A stretch of DNA of 64,000 nt from Leptolyngbya sp. SIO1E4 (GCA_010672825.2 JAAHFU020000002.1:942001-1006000), one strand, 5' to 3'; shown: positions 26,787-36,891, counted from the first letter of the stretch. The notes: generated by a model not told the origin, from the sequence alone. Numbers and translations: made by a program.

Positions 26787-27140
26787 TCAAGAAATAGAGC
26801 ATTTACCTTCTGGGATCCAAACGGGCTGAGTTCCCTGTCCCCAGAACCCATCATATTTGGTGACGCGAATATCGCCCAATACCTGAGTCTGACAGGCCAG
26901 ACGTAGGTCTCGATCGCTCTGATGGGGTGGAAAAGAACGGCGAGCGCGATCGCGCCAATTCGCTTCTGATACCGGCCCCTCAATCTGGACGGCGCAGGTG
27001 CCGCAGCTGCCAATCCCGTGACAGTTGATCACGGTTGCCTGGCGGTTATAGAGTGCGATCCCGTGTTTCAACAATTCCTGTCGGAGGTTGGCTCCCGGCG
27101 CACACTCAAAGGTTTTCCCTTGGGCCGTCACTTTCGGCAT
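26787..27140 (-). CDS. [2Fe-2S] ferredoxin-like protein
   Basis: The ATG at 27140 gives 117 residues beginning MPKVTAQGKTFECAPG. The longer frame adds a leader without family similarity. Cluster ligands are C40, C46, C49 (CHGIGSCGTC) and C83 (LACQ). The first spacing (C-x5-C) differs from the C-x4-C of photosynthetic plant-type ferredoxins, so this is an auxiliary electron carrier and not the main PetF. The partner is unknown. It is divergent from cimA. Confidence 0.9.
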   Translation of the reverse strand: MPKVTAQGKTFECAPGANLRQELLKHGIALYNRQATVINCHGIGSCGTCAVQIEGPVSEANWRDRARRSFPPHQSDRDLRLACQTQVLGDIRVTKYDGFWGQGTQPVWIPEGKCSIS

Positions 27141-27545
27141 GGCTTTCCAGACTCTCCTTATATATAAAGGTGATAGATGCGTCAACGCAGACGGTGGGCA
27201 AGCCCCAACTGCAGGGGTAAAGCCTGCTCAAGCAGATCCGCTCAAACAGGTGAGCCCTGACGGTAACTCACTGTTCAATGATTCGTATTGATCTGATCCC
27301 AGCATAGATCACTCTAAACCGCTAAATTCTGTAAAAAGGAAAACTCTGTCCTGGGGCTTCCACGACCTCAGACCCTAAGGAGCCCGATAAGATAAGTCAA
27401 TATTCTGCGAACTCCCTCGGCAGATGTTTAACCTCAGAGTCAGAAAATCGAGTTGCCGGGATCCCAAAATCTCTCCAAAACTCGACAGTTTTCCCTGTGC
27501 CCCTGCTCTCGGGTTTCTTCCATCTCACTCACTTGCGGCTCGCCC
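27141..27545. other. Divergent intergenic region, about 400 bases
   Basis: Must contain the promoters of the ferredoxin and citramalate synthase genes. A weak hairpin (GTGAG ... CTCAC at about 27250-27271) is visible. The reading frame of cimA is open back to 27453, but that leader has no family similarity. No riboswitch or operator was recognised. Confidence 0.4.
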
Positions 27546-29222
27546 ATGACCTCACTCCCTACACCGCCACCCACCCCCACCCTCTGGATTTACGACACAA
27601 CTCTGCGTGATGGTGCCCAGCGAGAGGGGCTGTCACTCTCGATTGAAGATAAACTGCGGATTGCCCACAAGCTCGACGAGTTGGGGATTCCTTTTATCGA
27701 AGGGGGGTGGCCAGGGGCCAACCCTAAAGACGTGCAGTTTTTTTGGCAATTGAAGGAAGAACCGCTAAAGCAAGCGGAAATTGCTGCGTTTTGCTCCACC
27801 CGACGACCGGGTAAAGACGCCGCAACCGATCCGATGCTGCAGCCCATTTTGGCCGCTGGCACCCGCTGGGTCACGCTGTTTGGCAAATCCTGGGATTTAC
27901 ATGTGACCGAGGGGTTGCAGACGAGTCTGGAAGAAAATCTGGCCATGATTGCCGATACCATCTCATTTCTTCGAGACCAGGGACGGCGCATTATTTACGA
28001 TGCAGAGCACTGGTTTGATGGGTATAAGGCGAATCCTGACTATGCCCTGCAAACCCTTGCCAGTGCCCTCAACGCAGGGGCTGAATGGTTAGTGTTGTGT
28101 GATACGAATGGGGGCACCTTACCCCATGAAATTAGTGCCGTTGTGCGCGCTGTGCAGGCATGGCTCACCTCACAGGTTCCCAATGGTGAGGGCGCTGTCC
28201 TACCGCGCTTGGGCATCCACACTCACAATGATGCAGACACTGCTGTTGCCAATGCCCTGGCGGCCGTGATGGAAGGGGCTGAGATGGTGCAAGGTACGAT
28301 GAATGGCTATGGAGAGCGATGCGGCAATGCCAATCTCTGCTCGGTGATTCCGAACCTGCAGCTCAAGCTAGACAAACCCTGTTTAGCGCCTGAAAAACTG
28401 GCTCACTTAACAGAAACCAGTCGCCTTGTGAGCGAGCTGGCGAACCTGGCCCCCGATGATCATGCCCCCTTTGTAGGGCTCTCAGCATTTGCCCACAAGG
28501 GGGGTATCCACGTCAGCGCAGTGGAAAAAAATCCCAAAACCTACGAGCACATCACCCCAGAAGCGGTTGGGAATCGCCGCCGCATTGTGGTTTCTGACCA
28601 GTCGGGTCTCAGTAATATTCTGGCGAAGGCTCGCAGTTTTGGTATCGATCTCAATAAGCAAGATCCCACCTCTCGCCAACTCCTCAGCCGCCTGAAAGAC
28701 CTCGAAAATGAGGGCTACCAGTTCGAAGCGGCGGAGGCCAGTTTTGAACTCCTGATGCGGGAAGCGGTGGGTCAGCGCCCTAGCTTTTTTGGCTTAAGAG
28801 GCTTCCAGGTGCATTGTGACAACTTACCCACGGAAGACCATTGGAAAACTCGCTCTATGGCGACGGTGAAAGTCATGGTTGATGGGCAAGAAATTCTCGC
28901 AGCGTCTGAGGGGAATGGCCCCGTTTCTGCGCTAGATAAAGCCTTGAGAAAGGCGCTGATGAACTTTTATCCTGCGATCGCACAGTTCCAGCTCAGTGAC
29001 TACAAGGTCCGAATTTTGGATGGCCGGGCAGGTACAGATGCCAAGACCCGCGTTCTGATTGAGTCTAGCAATGGCCAGCAGCGCTGGACGACGGTTGGGG
29101 TTTCCGGCAACATCATTGAAGCCTCTTACCAAGCAGTGGTTGAGGGTCTGGAATATGGACTGCTGCTTCAAAATGAACGGTTTCACAATTCAGTTCCCAG
29201 CAGGTTTCAAGCAAAATCCTGA
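27546..29222 (+). CDS. cimA: (R)-citramalate synthase
   Basis: The ATG at 27546 gives 558 residues. It belongs to the DRE-TIM metallolyase family (isopropylmalate, homocitrate and citramalate synthases). Catalytic-site motifs are IYDTTLRDGAQREG at the N-terminus, the HTHNDADTAVANALAA metal-binding segment and NGYGERCGNANL. The C-terminal LeuA-type allosteric domain (about 400-545) has VMVDGQEILAASEGNGPVSALD. The GAQREG variant and overall length point to CimA rather than LeuA. CimA condenses pyruvate with acetyl-CoA, giving a threonine-independent route to isoleucine. Confidence 0.92.
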   Translation: MTSLPTPPPTPTLWIYDTTLRDGAQREGLSLSIEDKLRIAHKLDELGIPFIEGGWPGANPKDVQFFWQLKEEPLKQAEIAAFCSTRRPGKDAATDPMLQPILAAGTRWVTLFGKSWDLHVTEGLQTSLEENLAMIADTISFLRDQGRRIIYDAEHWFDGYKANPDYALQTLASALNAGAEWLVLCDTNGGTLPHEISAVVRAVQAWLTSQVPNGEGAVLPRLGIHTHNDADTAVANALAAVMEGAEMVQGTMNGYGERCGNANLCSVIPNLQLKLDKPCLAPEKLAHLTETSRLVSELANLAPDDHAPFVGLSAFAHKGGIHVSAVEKNPKTYEHITPEAVGNRRRIVVSDQSGLSNILAKARSFGIDLNKQDPTSRQLLSRLKDLENEGYQFEAAEASFELLMREAVGQRPSFFGLRGFQVHCDNLPTEDHWKTRSMATVKVMVDGQEILAASEGNGPVSALDKALRKALMNFYPAIAQFQLSDYKVRILDGRAGTDAKTRVLIESSNGQQRWTTVGVSGNIIEASYQAVVEGLEYGLLLQNERFHNSVPSRFQAKS

Positions 29223-29327
29223 TGAGTGATATCCCAACCTAATGAAATCGGTACGTTCTCTTTCAGAAGTTTCCTAAAGCAAAGCTGGAGTTCTGCGTAC
29301 TGCCCAGCGCAAACTTGAAGGTAGAGG

Positions 29328-29735
29328 TCAAGCGGCAACAGGAACAGCACTCGGCAGTTGCTCCATCACCGCCTGCATCTTTTGGCTAGCATCCAGCGCA
29401 ATTTCCTTGGCTCTGGGGCTGTGAATCATGAGAAACATCATCAGCGGATCCACCGCGGAAACCTCTACCCGACCGTCAGTGTGTTCCTGCACGACTACGT
29501 TGCAAGGGTAGAGAACCCCTGCTTTGTCATCAGTTTGAATCATCTGGTAAGCCACTTGCGGATGGCAGGCTCCCAAAATCTTGTAACGGCGAAAATCGAT
29601 ATCCAGTTTCTTTTTGAATGCGGACTGAACATCAATCTCTGTGAGAATTCCCAGTCCTTCTGCCTTGAGGGCCTCTGTGACCAGGGCGATCGCATCCTCA
29701 TAAGAAACACAAACAGTTTTGCTGAAGTGGTACAT
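29328..29735 (-). CDS. DUF302-domain protein
   Basis: 135 residues, a single DUF302 domain. Typical features are YEDAIALVTEALKAEGLGILTEIDV near the N-terminus, then YKILGACHPQVAYQMI, the conserved CNVVV segment and a short acidic/hydrophobic C-terminal half with VDPLMMFLMI. The family is widespread and uncharacterised. The preserved Cys/His (GACHP, YPCNV) hint at redox or metal binding, which is inference. Confidence 0.9.
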   Translation of the reverse strand: MYHFSKTVCVSYEDAIALVTEALKAEGLGILTEIDVQSAFKKKLDIDFRRYKILGACHPQVAYQMIQTDDKAGVLYPCNVVVQEHTDGRVEVSAVDPLMMFLMIHSPRAKEIALDASQKMQAVMEQLPSAVPVAA

Positions 29736-29875
29736 AAGTCTTAATTGAAGGTACAGGTGGCCAAGCGATGGGTCGTAACCATGGGGACCCTTGTGGTTCT
29801 CGCAGAATCATCATATAACTAAATGGTAATTTGGCCATATAAAATCTTTCATCGTCGAGACTCAGATAAACGCCC

Positions 29876-30973
29876 ATGACATTACCCACGCTTCAAATAG
29901 GCCATTCTGTTGCCCGTTACCCCATCATTCAAGGCGGCATGGGGATTCGCATTTCGGGGGCTCACCTAGCTGCCGCTGTCGCGAATGCCGGGGGCATTGG
30001 GATTATCTCTGCCATTGGTTTAGGGATGAACTCCCCTTACTTTGATCCCCATCAGCCCTCCCCTAAAGACCGTCAGAAACAGTTTTTTGAAGCCAATCGA
30101 CTGGCCCTAATTGACGAACTCGAACAAGCCCGCAAGCTCAGCCCCCAGGGCATTATTGGGGTTAATGTGATGGTGGCTGCACGGGACTACGAAACCCTCG
30201 TGCGCACATCAATTCAGCACGGAGCGAACCTGATTATTTCTGGGGCAGGGTTGCCTCTGAAGCTCCCGGCATACGCTGTGGATGCGCCTGAGGTTGCCCT
30301 CGTCCCCATTGTGTCGAGTACTCGGGCCGCAAAAATTATCTGCCAAAAGTGGCAACGGCAGCATGGGCGATCGCCCGATGCCATTGTGGTGGAACATCCA
30401 AAATCAGCGGGCGGTCACTTGGGAGCGAAGATTCAAGATTTAAATGAGCCCAGCTTAGAGGCTGTCCACGTGATTCCTGAATTGGTTGCCTACCTCCGCG
30501 ATCAGCTTCAAGAGACGATTCCAGTGATTGCCGCAGGGGGCATTTGGACTCGTGCTGACATTGATCGTGCCCTAGCCCTGGGGGCTAGCGGGGTGCAGAT
30601 GGGGACAAGGTTCATCACCACCGATGAATGTGATGCCGATCACCGCTACAAAGACGTTCACTTGAACGCCAAACCTGAGGATGTGGTGATTGTCTCCAGT
30701 CCCGTGGGGCTACCTGGGCGGGCATTGCGGAATCCATTTGTAGAGAAGGTTTTGGCAGAAAAAACGCCTGCTCCACAAGAATTTTGTTTGGCAAATTGCT
30801 TACAAGTGTGTCAGTTTCGAGATACCCGAGAAACCTACTGCATTCTCCGAGCCTTAGATCGGGCCTCGCAAGGTGATGTTGAGACGGGCCTGATTTTTGC
30901 AGGCAGTAATGCTGGCCGAGCCCAGCGCGTGATGCCCGTCGCTGACCTGATGGCTGAATTGACAACTCCCTAA
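29876..30973 (+). CDS. Nitronate monooxygenase-family FMN enzyme
   Basis: A 365-residue TIM-barrel flavoprotein of the NMO (2-nitropropane dioxygenase) family. Seen are the start YPIIQGGMGIRISGAHLAAAV, GIIGVNVMVAARDY, the FMN-phosphate and active-site region VVEHPKSAGGHLG, VIAAGGIWTRADIDRALALGA and GVQMGTRFITTDE. The C-terminal region has an extra Cys-rich stretch (FCLANCLQVCQFRDTRETYC), which is unusual and could bind a metal or cluster. The radical SAM gene follows after 22 bases, so the two are probably co-transcribed. Confidence 0.88.
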   Translation: MTLPTLQIGHSVARYPIIQGGMGIRISGAHLAAAVANAGGIGIISAIGLGMNSPYFDPHQPSPKDRQKQFFEANRLALIDELEQARKLSPQGIIGVNVMVAARDYETLVRTSIQHGANLIISGAGLPLKLPAYAVDAPEVALVPIVSSTRAAKIICQKWQRQHGRSPDAIVVEHPKSAGGHLGAKIQDLNEPSLEAVHVIPELVAYLRDQLQETIPVIAAGGIWTRADIDRALALGASGVQMGTRFITTDECDADHRYKDVHLNAKPEDVVIVSSPVGLPGRALRNPFVEKVLAEKTPAPQEFCLANCLQVCQFRDTRETYCILRALDRASQGDVETGLIFAGSNAGRAQRVMPVADLMAELTTP

Positions 30974-30995
30974 CGCCGATGAGTGGAGGACTCTT

Positions 30996-31628
30996 ATGAC
31001 ATCTTTCAACCCCCCGAGTGAGCTTTCCCAAGCCTTACAGCAGATTCCCCCCAATCATGCCAACATCATGGGCTATGTCGATCGCTCTGAAGTCAATGGG
31101 CCGGGCTGTCGAGCTGTGATCTGGGTACAAGGCTGTCCTCGTGCCTGTCCGGGCTGCTTTAATCCTGATTCTTGGTCCTTTGAACCGAATCAACTGATTT
31201 CTATCGATGAGCTGGTGGCGCGAATTTTGGGCGAACCTCGCAACCAAGGCGTCACCTTTTCGGGGGGGGAACCTTTCTGGCAGGCCCCAACGCTGACAGA
31301 AATTGCCCGTCGAGTGCACGCGCAGGGGCTAAATGTTATGTCATTTACGGGCTTCACCGTAGAGCAGTTGCGGTCTAACTCTGCCCCTCCAGGGGCTCAA
31401 GATTTGTTGGCACAGCTAGACATCTTGGTGGATGGCCCCTACGTAGAATCCCTCGCGATTAATGATCCGACCTCTCCTGTCTCTTCGAAAAATCAGCGGG
31501 TTCACATCTTTAACCCCGATCTCAAGGACTCTATTACCTGGGCCAGTGATCAACTTGAAGTCCATATTCTGCAAGATGGCAGTCGCATCTTTACGGGCTA
31601 TCGAGGACAGTTAGGAACCCTTGAATAG
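30996..31628 (+). CDS. Radical SAM activating-enzyme-like protein (NrdG/PflA type)
   Basis: 210 residues. The SAM-binding cluster motif is C47-x3-C51-x2-C54 (GCPRACPGCFNPD), followed by VTFSGGEPFWQAPTL, the family's GGE motif. It resembles 4Fe-4S single-cluster activases such as NrdG, but no glycyl-radical enzyme gene is nearby. It follows the nitronate monooxygenase-like gene closely. In vivo it could activate a glycyl-radical enzyme elsewhere or have a different role. Confidence 0.85.
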   Translation: MTSFNPPSELSQALQQIPPNHANIMGYVDRSEVNGPGCRAVIWVQGCPRACPGCFNPDSWSFEPNQLISIDELVARILGEPRNQGVTFSGGEPFWQAPTLTEIARRVHAQGLNVMSFTGFTVEQLRSNSAPPGAQDLLAQLDILVDGPYVESLAINDPTSPVSSKNQRVHIFNPDLKDSITWASDQLEVHILQDGSRIFTGYRGQLGTLE

Positions 31629-31749
31629 GGCTGCCGCAGCGGAGAGCCCTTCACCCCCGAATCGGTCTTAGCTGCCTCGGGGTTGAATTAGGCTGCCAGC
31701 CCTCCTCAGTAAAATCTGCCAGAAGGTCGTCACACCCCTAGGGAAAAAC

Positions 31750-32070
31750 TCAAACCAGGCTTTGGGGGCAATAGCCCAGCCCGGAGACAAACTGCTCTTG
31801 AAAGCAACTCACTTCTTCCGGATTCGGTGCTCCATGGGACACGATGGCCAGGTGGTAGCGATTCATGACCAAGGTTGGGGCACACCCTGCATCGAGGTTG
31901 TTAAGGGCAAGGATAACGGCGGGGCGGGGCTGATAGGCAAACCCATTTTCGTTCAAAACAGCTTGGCAATTATGGCAGAGATGGGGCTCTAAGGTGTCAT
32001 CTAGCTTGACGCGCACGACCCAGCAGTCGTTTAAAAAGATAACTGTGACACAGGTTAAGTGTGGCTGCAT
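31750..32070 (-). CDS. Small hypothetical protein with Cys pair
   Basis: The ATG at 32070 gives 106 residues beginning MQPHLTCVTVIFLNDCWVVRV. It has a possible zinc-binding CHNCQ and regular protein composition (PRPAVILALNNLDAGCAPTLV). A longer start at 32139 is less convincing. No family was recognised. The opposite-strand frames look worse, so it is called at moderate confidence. Confidence 0.5.
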   Translation of the reverse strand: MQPHLTCVTVIFLNDCWVVRVKLDDTLEPHLCHNCQAVLNENGFAYQPRPAVILALNNLDAGCAPTLVMNRYHLAIVSHGAPNPEEVSCFQEQFVSGLGYCPQSLV

Positions 32071-32320
32071 TTTTTGCCGCAGATACACCAGGATTCTTTG
32101 TGTCAGACTTACGTTTGCAAAACAGTAGAGAAATTCCAAAACGCTTACCCCAGGTTGGCTACAGTCTCACCCTAGGCAAAGAATCTGAGGAAGATGTGAA
32201 GAACTGCCGTCATTTTCAGGGGGGCAATGGCTGGGTCGTTAGGATCTGCATGGATGCTCGTACTTCATCATCAATCACGCTTGACCCCTGACCTCCATTG
32301 TCTGATTCGGTGAGCTCCCT

Positions 32321-35300
32321 ATGTCAGCAGCTAGTCAACGAGCTTCTCAAATTCTCAGTGTTGAACAGGTGCTGAATCGCCAGCCCTTGACGGTGGCGCC
32401 AGAGACGACGGTTGCGATCGCCAGTGCGCTCATGTGCCCAATCGCCGGGCAGACGTGTGCGCTTTCGGGGCCTCACTCCGCTTCCGAGCCGTCTAATTGC
32501 GCGCTCATTGTGGCCAATAATCAGCTACAAGGGATCGTGACCACAGGAGATCTGGTGCGACTGATCGCGGCAGGGGCAGCGTTAGAGGCCACGGCGATTT
32601 CAGCAGTGATGACCCAGCCAGTCATTGTTCTCAAGCAGTCAGAGACCCCCACGATTTTTACCGTGCTGGCCGCCCTAAAACAGCATCGGGTGCGCCAACT
32701 GCCCCTGGTTAATGGGGCTGGAGCCCTACTGGGAATCGTGACTCAAACAGATCTCCGACAGGCCACACACCTGTTGGATGTGCTTAAGCTCAGGCGAGTG
32801 GGTGAGGTTATGGCCCGAGACGTTAGTCAGGCTAAAGGGACTGAAACCCTCCTCGAATTGGCCCAGCGGATGACCCGGCAGCGGACGAGTGGCGTCGTGA
32901 TAACTGAGACCAAACGTCGGAGCGGTCTTGTGGTAGATGTCCCTGTGGGTCTCGTGACTGAACAGGACATCCTACAGCTACACGCCTTAGGGCTATCGCT
33001 GGCTCAAACCCCAGCCCAGGCGGTGATGGCAGACCTGCCTCTGCGGCTAGTGTCTCCGCAGGAGACCCTCTGGGCCGCCCACCAGCAGATGCAACGGTGG
33101 CAGATAGGCCATGTGGTTGTGGTCAATGAGGCGGGGGGGGTTGCCGGGATGGTAACCCAGGCTAGTCTACAGCAGCTCCTAGAGCCGATGGAGCTGCTGA
33201 CAGAAATTGAGCAGCTGCAACAGCTAAGCCAGACCCAGGCCGCTAGCCTGACTGGGGCAAACCGGCAGCTACAGCAGGCAAATCAGCAGCTCAGCCTGGC
33301 GCGGGCTGAGTGCCAACGGCTAGAAGCAGCTTTGCACAAGGCGAACCAGATGCTAGAAGAACGGGTGGGGTTGCAAGCTGCTCAGCTCGTGCAGACCGAC
33401 GAAGCGCTGCGACAAGAAATTCAGGAGCGCCAGCAGGTACAAGAACAGCTCACGCAATTTTTTTCGGTCACCCCTAGTCTGCTCTGCATTGCTGGCCTCG
33501 ATGGCTACTTTAAACGTCTCAACCCCAGGTTTGCTCAGATTTTGGGCTACGACGATGCCACCTTGCTGGCAGAACCCTTCATAACCTTTGTCCATCCGGA
33601 AGATCGCTTGGCCACCCAGTCCCAGCTTCAGTGGTTAGCTGCCGGAAAACTCACCCTTGCTTTTGAGAATCGCTACCGTTGTCAGGACGGTCGCTATCGT
33701 TGGTTTAGCTGGAATGCAACGGCTGATCTGGATGCACAGATCGTGTATGCAGCCGCCCGTGATATGACAGAGCGCAAACAATTTGAGCAGGCTTTAGAAC
33801 AAGAACGCAACTTTATCTCGGCAGTGCTAGATACGGTCGCTGCCCTAGTGATTGTGTTGGATCAAACAGGTAAGGTTATTAGCTTTAATAGTGCCTGTGA
33901 ACAGGTATCCGGTTATGGGGCGGATGAGATCCGGGGACAGCAGATTTGGACAATCTTGATTCCGCCAGGGGAAAGAGCTGAGGTGCGGGCCATTTTTCAG
34001 CGGATTAAGCGGGGACAAGCGCTGGATCACTATGAAAGTTATTGGGTTCGTAAAGATGGGGGGCGCAGACTCATTCGTTGGTCAAACACGGTTTTAAAGG
34101 ATGCCTCTGGCAACGTTGAATATGTCATTGGCACTGGGATTGACGTGACTGGCCAGCGCCAAACAGAACAAAATCTAGCCCGTCAGCATCAACAGGGACA
34201 GCTACTTGGTGAGATCACGCGCAAAATTCGTGAGTCTCTAGAGATAGAGGAGATTTTGCAAACTGCCGTGACCGAAGTCCGCAAGCTTTTAGCCTGCGAT
34301 CGCGTGGTCATCATCCAGTGCAACGCGAACGAAACGGGGAAAGTTATTCAAGAGTCAGTGGGCCACGGGGAAACCTCTCCATCCCTATTGCATCAAACCG
34401 TCTCGGGCCTGAAACTTATGGGTCATGCCCACACTCCCCCCTCTAAAGCCTGTGCCTGTGAAGATCTCAAGTCGGCCCGCTGTTCTCTTTACACTGCCGA
34501 ATTCTTAAAAAAGTGGAATGCCCAGTCCTGCGTTGAGGTGGCCATTTATGTCAGCGATCAGCTTTGGGGGCTGATAACGGCCAGCCAATGTGATCGCCCT
34601 CGTCAGTGGGAAGTTTTTGAAATTGAGCTGCTGCATCAGCTCGCTAATCAGATGGGGGTGGCGATCGCCCAGGCTCGACTGTTGAATAACCTAGAAACCC
34701 AGGTTAAACAACGCACCCATCAATTAATTCAGACGAATCATCAATTAAGGCGAGAAATTCAAGACCGAATCCAGACCGAATGTGCTCTGCGAGAGAGTCA
34801 GCAAAAGCTAGAAGGCATTCTTGACAATGCTGATGAGGCGATCATTTCAATTGATGAACAGCAGCGCATTGTGATCTACAACCAGGGGGCCGAGCGGATC
34901 TTTGGCTATGCCTTTGAAGACGTTTACAACCAGTCGCTGGATCTGTTGCTCCCTGAGCCGTTTCAGCAGATTCATCGGCAGCATGTCCGAGATTTTGCGG
35001 CATCTGCCCAGACCTCTCGACCCATGGCCAACCGCAGGCGAGACGTGTTTGGGCGGCGCAAAACCGGAGAGGTATTTCCGGCAGAGGCGTCGATTTCAAA
35101 GCTACAAACCAAGACGGGTCAGCTATTCACCGTTATTCTTAAAGACATTACGGGGCAGCGACAGTCTGAGGCAGCCCTGCGGCGAAGTGAAGAACAGCTG
35201 CGGCTCACTACGGACGCTCTGCCAGCTTTAATTTGTTCGGTAGATACCGAGCAGCGATATTGCTTTAATAACCAAACCTATGAAGACTGGTTTCAGATCC

Positions 35301-36226
35301 CGGTGGCTGACTTGCGGGGTCGCTACGTGTGGGAGGTGATGGGCGATACGTATTACGCTCAGGTAAAACCTCACATTGAAGCGGCCCTAAGCGGCCAGCA
35401 AGTGAACTTTGAAGCCGAACTCACCCCCCCTGATGGGAAAACTCGCTACCTGTTAGCAACCTATATTCCCGAAGTGGATGAGCACAACAGAATTAAAGGC
35501 TTTTTTGGGCTGACGAATGATATTAGCGATCGCAAAGCCGCTGAGCGCATGAAAGATGAATTCGTCTCCGTTGTAGGGCATGAACTCCGAACGCCGCTCA
35601 CGTCTATTCACGGCTCCCTCAAGCTCTTAGCGAGCAAACGATTAGGGACACTAACGCCCCAGGGCGAGGAATTTCTAGAAATTTCGCTAAAAAATACCCA
35701 GCGCCTCACGCGCCTCATCAATGATGTGCTGGACTTAGAGCGCATCGAGTCTGGCCGGGCAACGATGTCGATGCAGATGTGTGCCCTCTCAGCGCTCATG
35801 TTGCAGGCAGCTCAGGCCATGCAGGCCATGGCCACTACCCAAAACATAAGGCTCATCGTTGCCCCCTTTGACGGCAAAATATGGGTAGATCCTGACCACA
35901 TCATTCAAGTCCTGACGAACCTGCTGAGCAATGCCATTAAATTTTCAGCCCCAGGCACCACCGTTTACCTGAGTGCGACCAAACGGAAAGAGGCTGTTCA
36001 GGTTCAGGTGAAAGACCAGGGACGGGGCATTCCGCCCGAGAAGTTAAAAACGATTTTTGAGCGTTTTCAACAGGTAGATGCTTCAGATTCTCGGCAGCTT
36101 GGGGGAACGGGGTTAGGGTTGGCAATTTGCAAGAATATTGTGCAACGCCACGGCGGTGACATTTGGGTTGAGAGCATCCCCGGTATAGGCAGTACGTTCT
36201 TCTTTACACTGCCAGACGTTCAGTAA
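32321..36226 (+). CDS. Large sensor histidine kinase with CBS, PAS and GAF domains
   Basis: 1301 residues, without transmembrane segments. Order: two CBS pairs (about 10-150 and 155-290), a coiled coil (about 290-375), PAS (about 378-490), PAS (about 495-615), GAF (about 625-790), a second coiled coil, PAS (about 830-945), PAS (about 955-1070), HisKA with H1087 in VSVVGHELRTPLTSIHGS, and HATPase (about 1185-1301: N-box LTNLLSNAIKFS, G1 DQGRGIPPEKL, G2 LGGTGLGLAIC). There is no receiver. CBS domains usually bind adenine nucleotides or SAM, so energy status may feed this kinase. The cognate regulator is not adjacent. Confidence 0.92.
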   Translation: MSAASQRASQILSVEQVLNRQPLTVAPETTVAIASALMCPIAGQTCALSGPHSASEPSNCALIVANNQLQGIVTTGDLVRLIAAGAALEATAISAVMTQPVIVLKQSETPTIFTVLAALKQHRVRQLPLVNGAGALLGIVTQTDLRQATHLLDVLKLRRVGEVMARDVSQAKGTETLLELAQRMTRQRTSGVVITETKRRSGLVVDVPVGLVTEQDILQLHALGLSLAQTPAQAVMADLPLRLVSPQETLWAAHQQMQRWQIGHVVVVNEAGGVAGMVTQASLQQLLEPMELLTEIEQLQQLSQTQAASLTGANRQLQQANQQLSLARAECQRLEAALHKANQMLEERVGLQAAQLVQTDEALRQEIQERQQVQEQLTQFFSVTPSLLCIAGLDGYFKRLNPRFAQILGYDDATLLAEPFITFVHPEDRLATQSQLQWLAAGKLTLAFENRYRCQDGRYRWFSWNATADLDAQIVYAAARDMTERKQFEQALEQERNFISAVLDTVAALVIVLDQTGKVISFNSACEQVSGYGADEIRGQQIWTILIPPGERAEVRAIFQRIKRGQALDHYESYWVRKDGGRRLIRWSNTVLKDASGNVEYVIGTGIDVTGQRQTEQNLARQHQQGQLLGEITRKIRESLEIEEILQTAVTEVRKLLACDRVVIIQCNANETGKVIQESVGHGETSPSLLHQTVSGLKLMGHAHTPPSKACACEDLKSARCSLYTAEFLKKWNAQSCVEVAIYVSDQLWGLITASQCDRPRQWEVFEIELLHQLANQMGVAIAQARLLNNLETQVKQRTHQLIQTNHQLRREIQDRIQTECALRESQQKLEGILDNADEAIISIDEQQRIVIYNQGAERIFGYAFEDVYNQSLDLLLPEPFQQIHRQHVRDFAASAQTSRPMANRRRDVFGRRKTGEVFPAEASISKLQTKTGQLFTVILKDITGQRQSEAALRRSEEQLRLTTDALPALICSVDTEQRYCFNNQTYEDWFQIPVADLRGRYVWEVMGDTYYAQVKPHIEAALSGQQVNFEAELTPPDGKTRYLLATYIPEVDEHNRIKGFFGLTNDISDRKAAERMKDEFVSVVGHELRTPLTSIHGSLKLLASKRLGTLTPQGEEFLEISLKNTQRLTRLINDVLDLERIESGRATMSMQMCALSALMLQAAQAMQAMATTQNIRLIVAPFDGKIWVDPDHIIQVLTNLLSNAIKFSAPGTTVYLSATKRKEAVQVQVKDQGRGIPPEKLKTIFERFQQVDASDSRQLGGTGLGLAICKNIVQRHGGDIWVESIPGIGSTFFFTLPDVQ

Positions 36227-36327
36227 TGGTGAAAGCGTTGACACTATCGTGGACTCCAACCAGGGAGGAGGTATCGACTTTTTTGGAGTCAGGTTAACCT
36301 GATTTGCTGTGTGTTAGGGCTAATGCT

Positions 36328-36891
36328 TTACTCAGATAGCCAAGCAAATAACATCTGAATCGTAATCTGTAATTCGCTTGCAAACGCAGGCGTCGGCAGA
36401 TCCGCCTCTGGCTCATCAAAGACAGCGGTTTCTTGTTGAGAACGATAGACAAACACAGTTTGCTCAGCAGGATCAATCAGCCACCCTACCTGGGTACCAT
36501 GTTTCAGACAATACAAAATATTTTTCGTCACTTTCGTTTGGTTTTGGCCAGGAGACAAAATCTCAACCGTCCAATCTGGTGCAGCATTAAAGGTGTTTGC
36601 GACTTCCCCATTTTCATCGCGAGGAATGCGGCTCCACACAAAAACAGCAATGTCTGGCACTGTTGATCGTTCCCCAAAGGTACAGCGTAATTCAGGGAAG
36701 GCACGGGCAATACGCTGAGCCTTAACCACACGATTGATAACGGCTACAAGCTCTCCCTGAATGACGCTGTGCTTCCCCTGGGGCATAGGTTTCTGGATGA
36801 CTTGGCCGTCAATATATTCGCTTGCGGGCTTTGTTTCCGGCAGGGTTAAAAACTCTGCTAGCATCAGGATTCTAGAGGGCGCTTGTACCAT
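36328..36891 (-). CDS. Uma2 (DUF820) family nuclease-like protein
   Basis: 187 residues, a single Uma2 domain of the PD-(D/E)xK nuclease fold. Seen are the N-terminal TLPETKPASEYIDGQVIQKP and the active-site core STVPDIAVFVWSRI, followed by PDWTVEILSPGQ and a downstream Lys. The family is heavily expanded in cyanobacteria, and its biological role is unclear. No partner toxin or antitoxin gene is adjacent. Confidence 0.88.
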   Translation of the reverse strand: MVQAPSRILMLAEFLTLPETKPASEYIDGQVIQKPMPQGKHSVIQGELVAVINRVVKAQRIARAFPELRCTFGERSTVPDIAVFVWSRIPRDENGEVANTFNAAPDWTVEILSPGQNQTKVTKNILYCLKHGTQVGWLIDPAEQTVFVYRSQQETAVFDEPEADLPTPAFASELQITIQMLFAWLSE

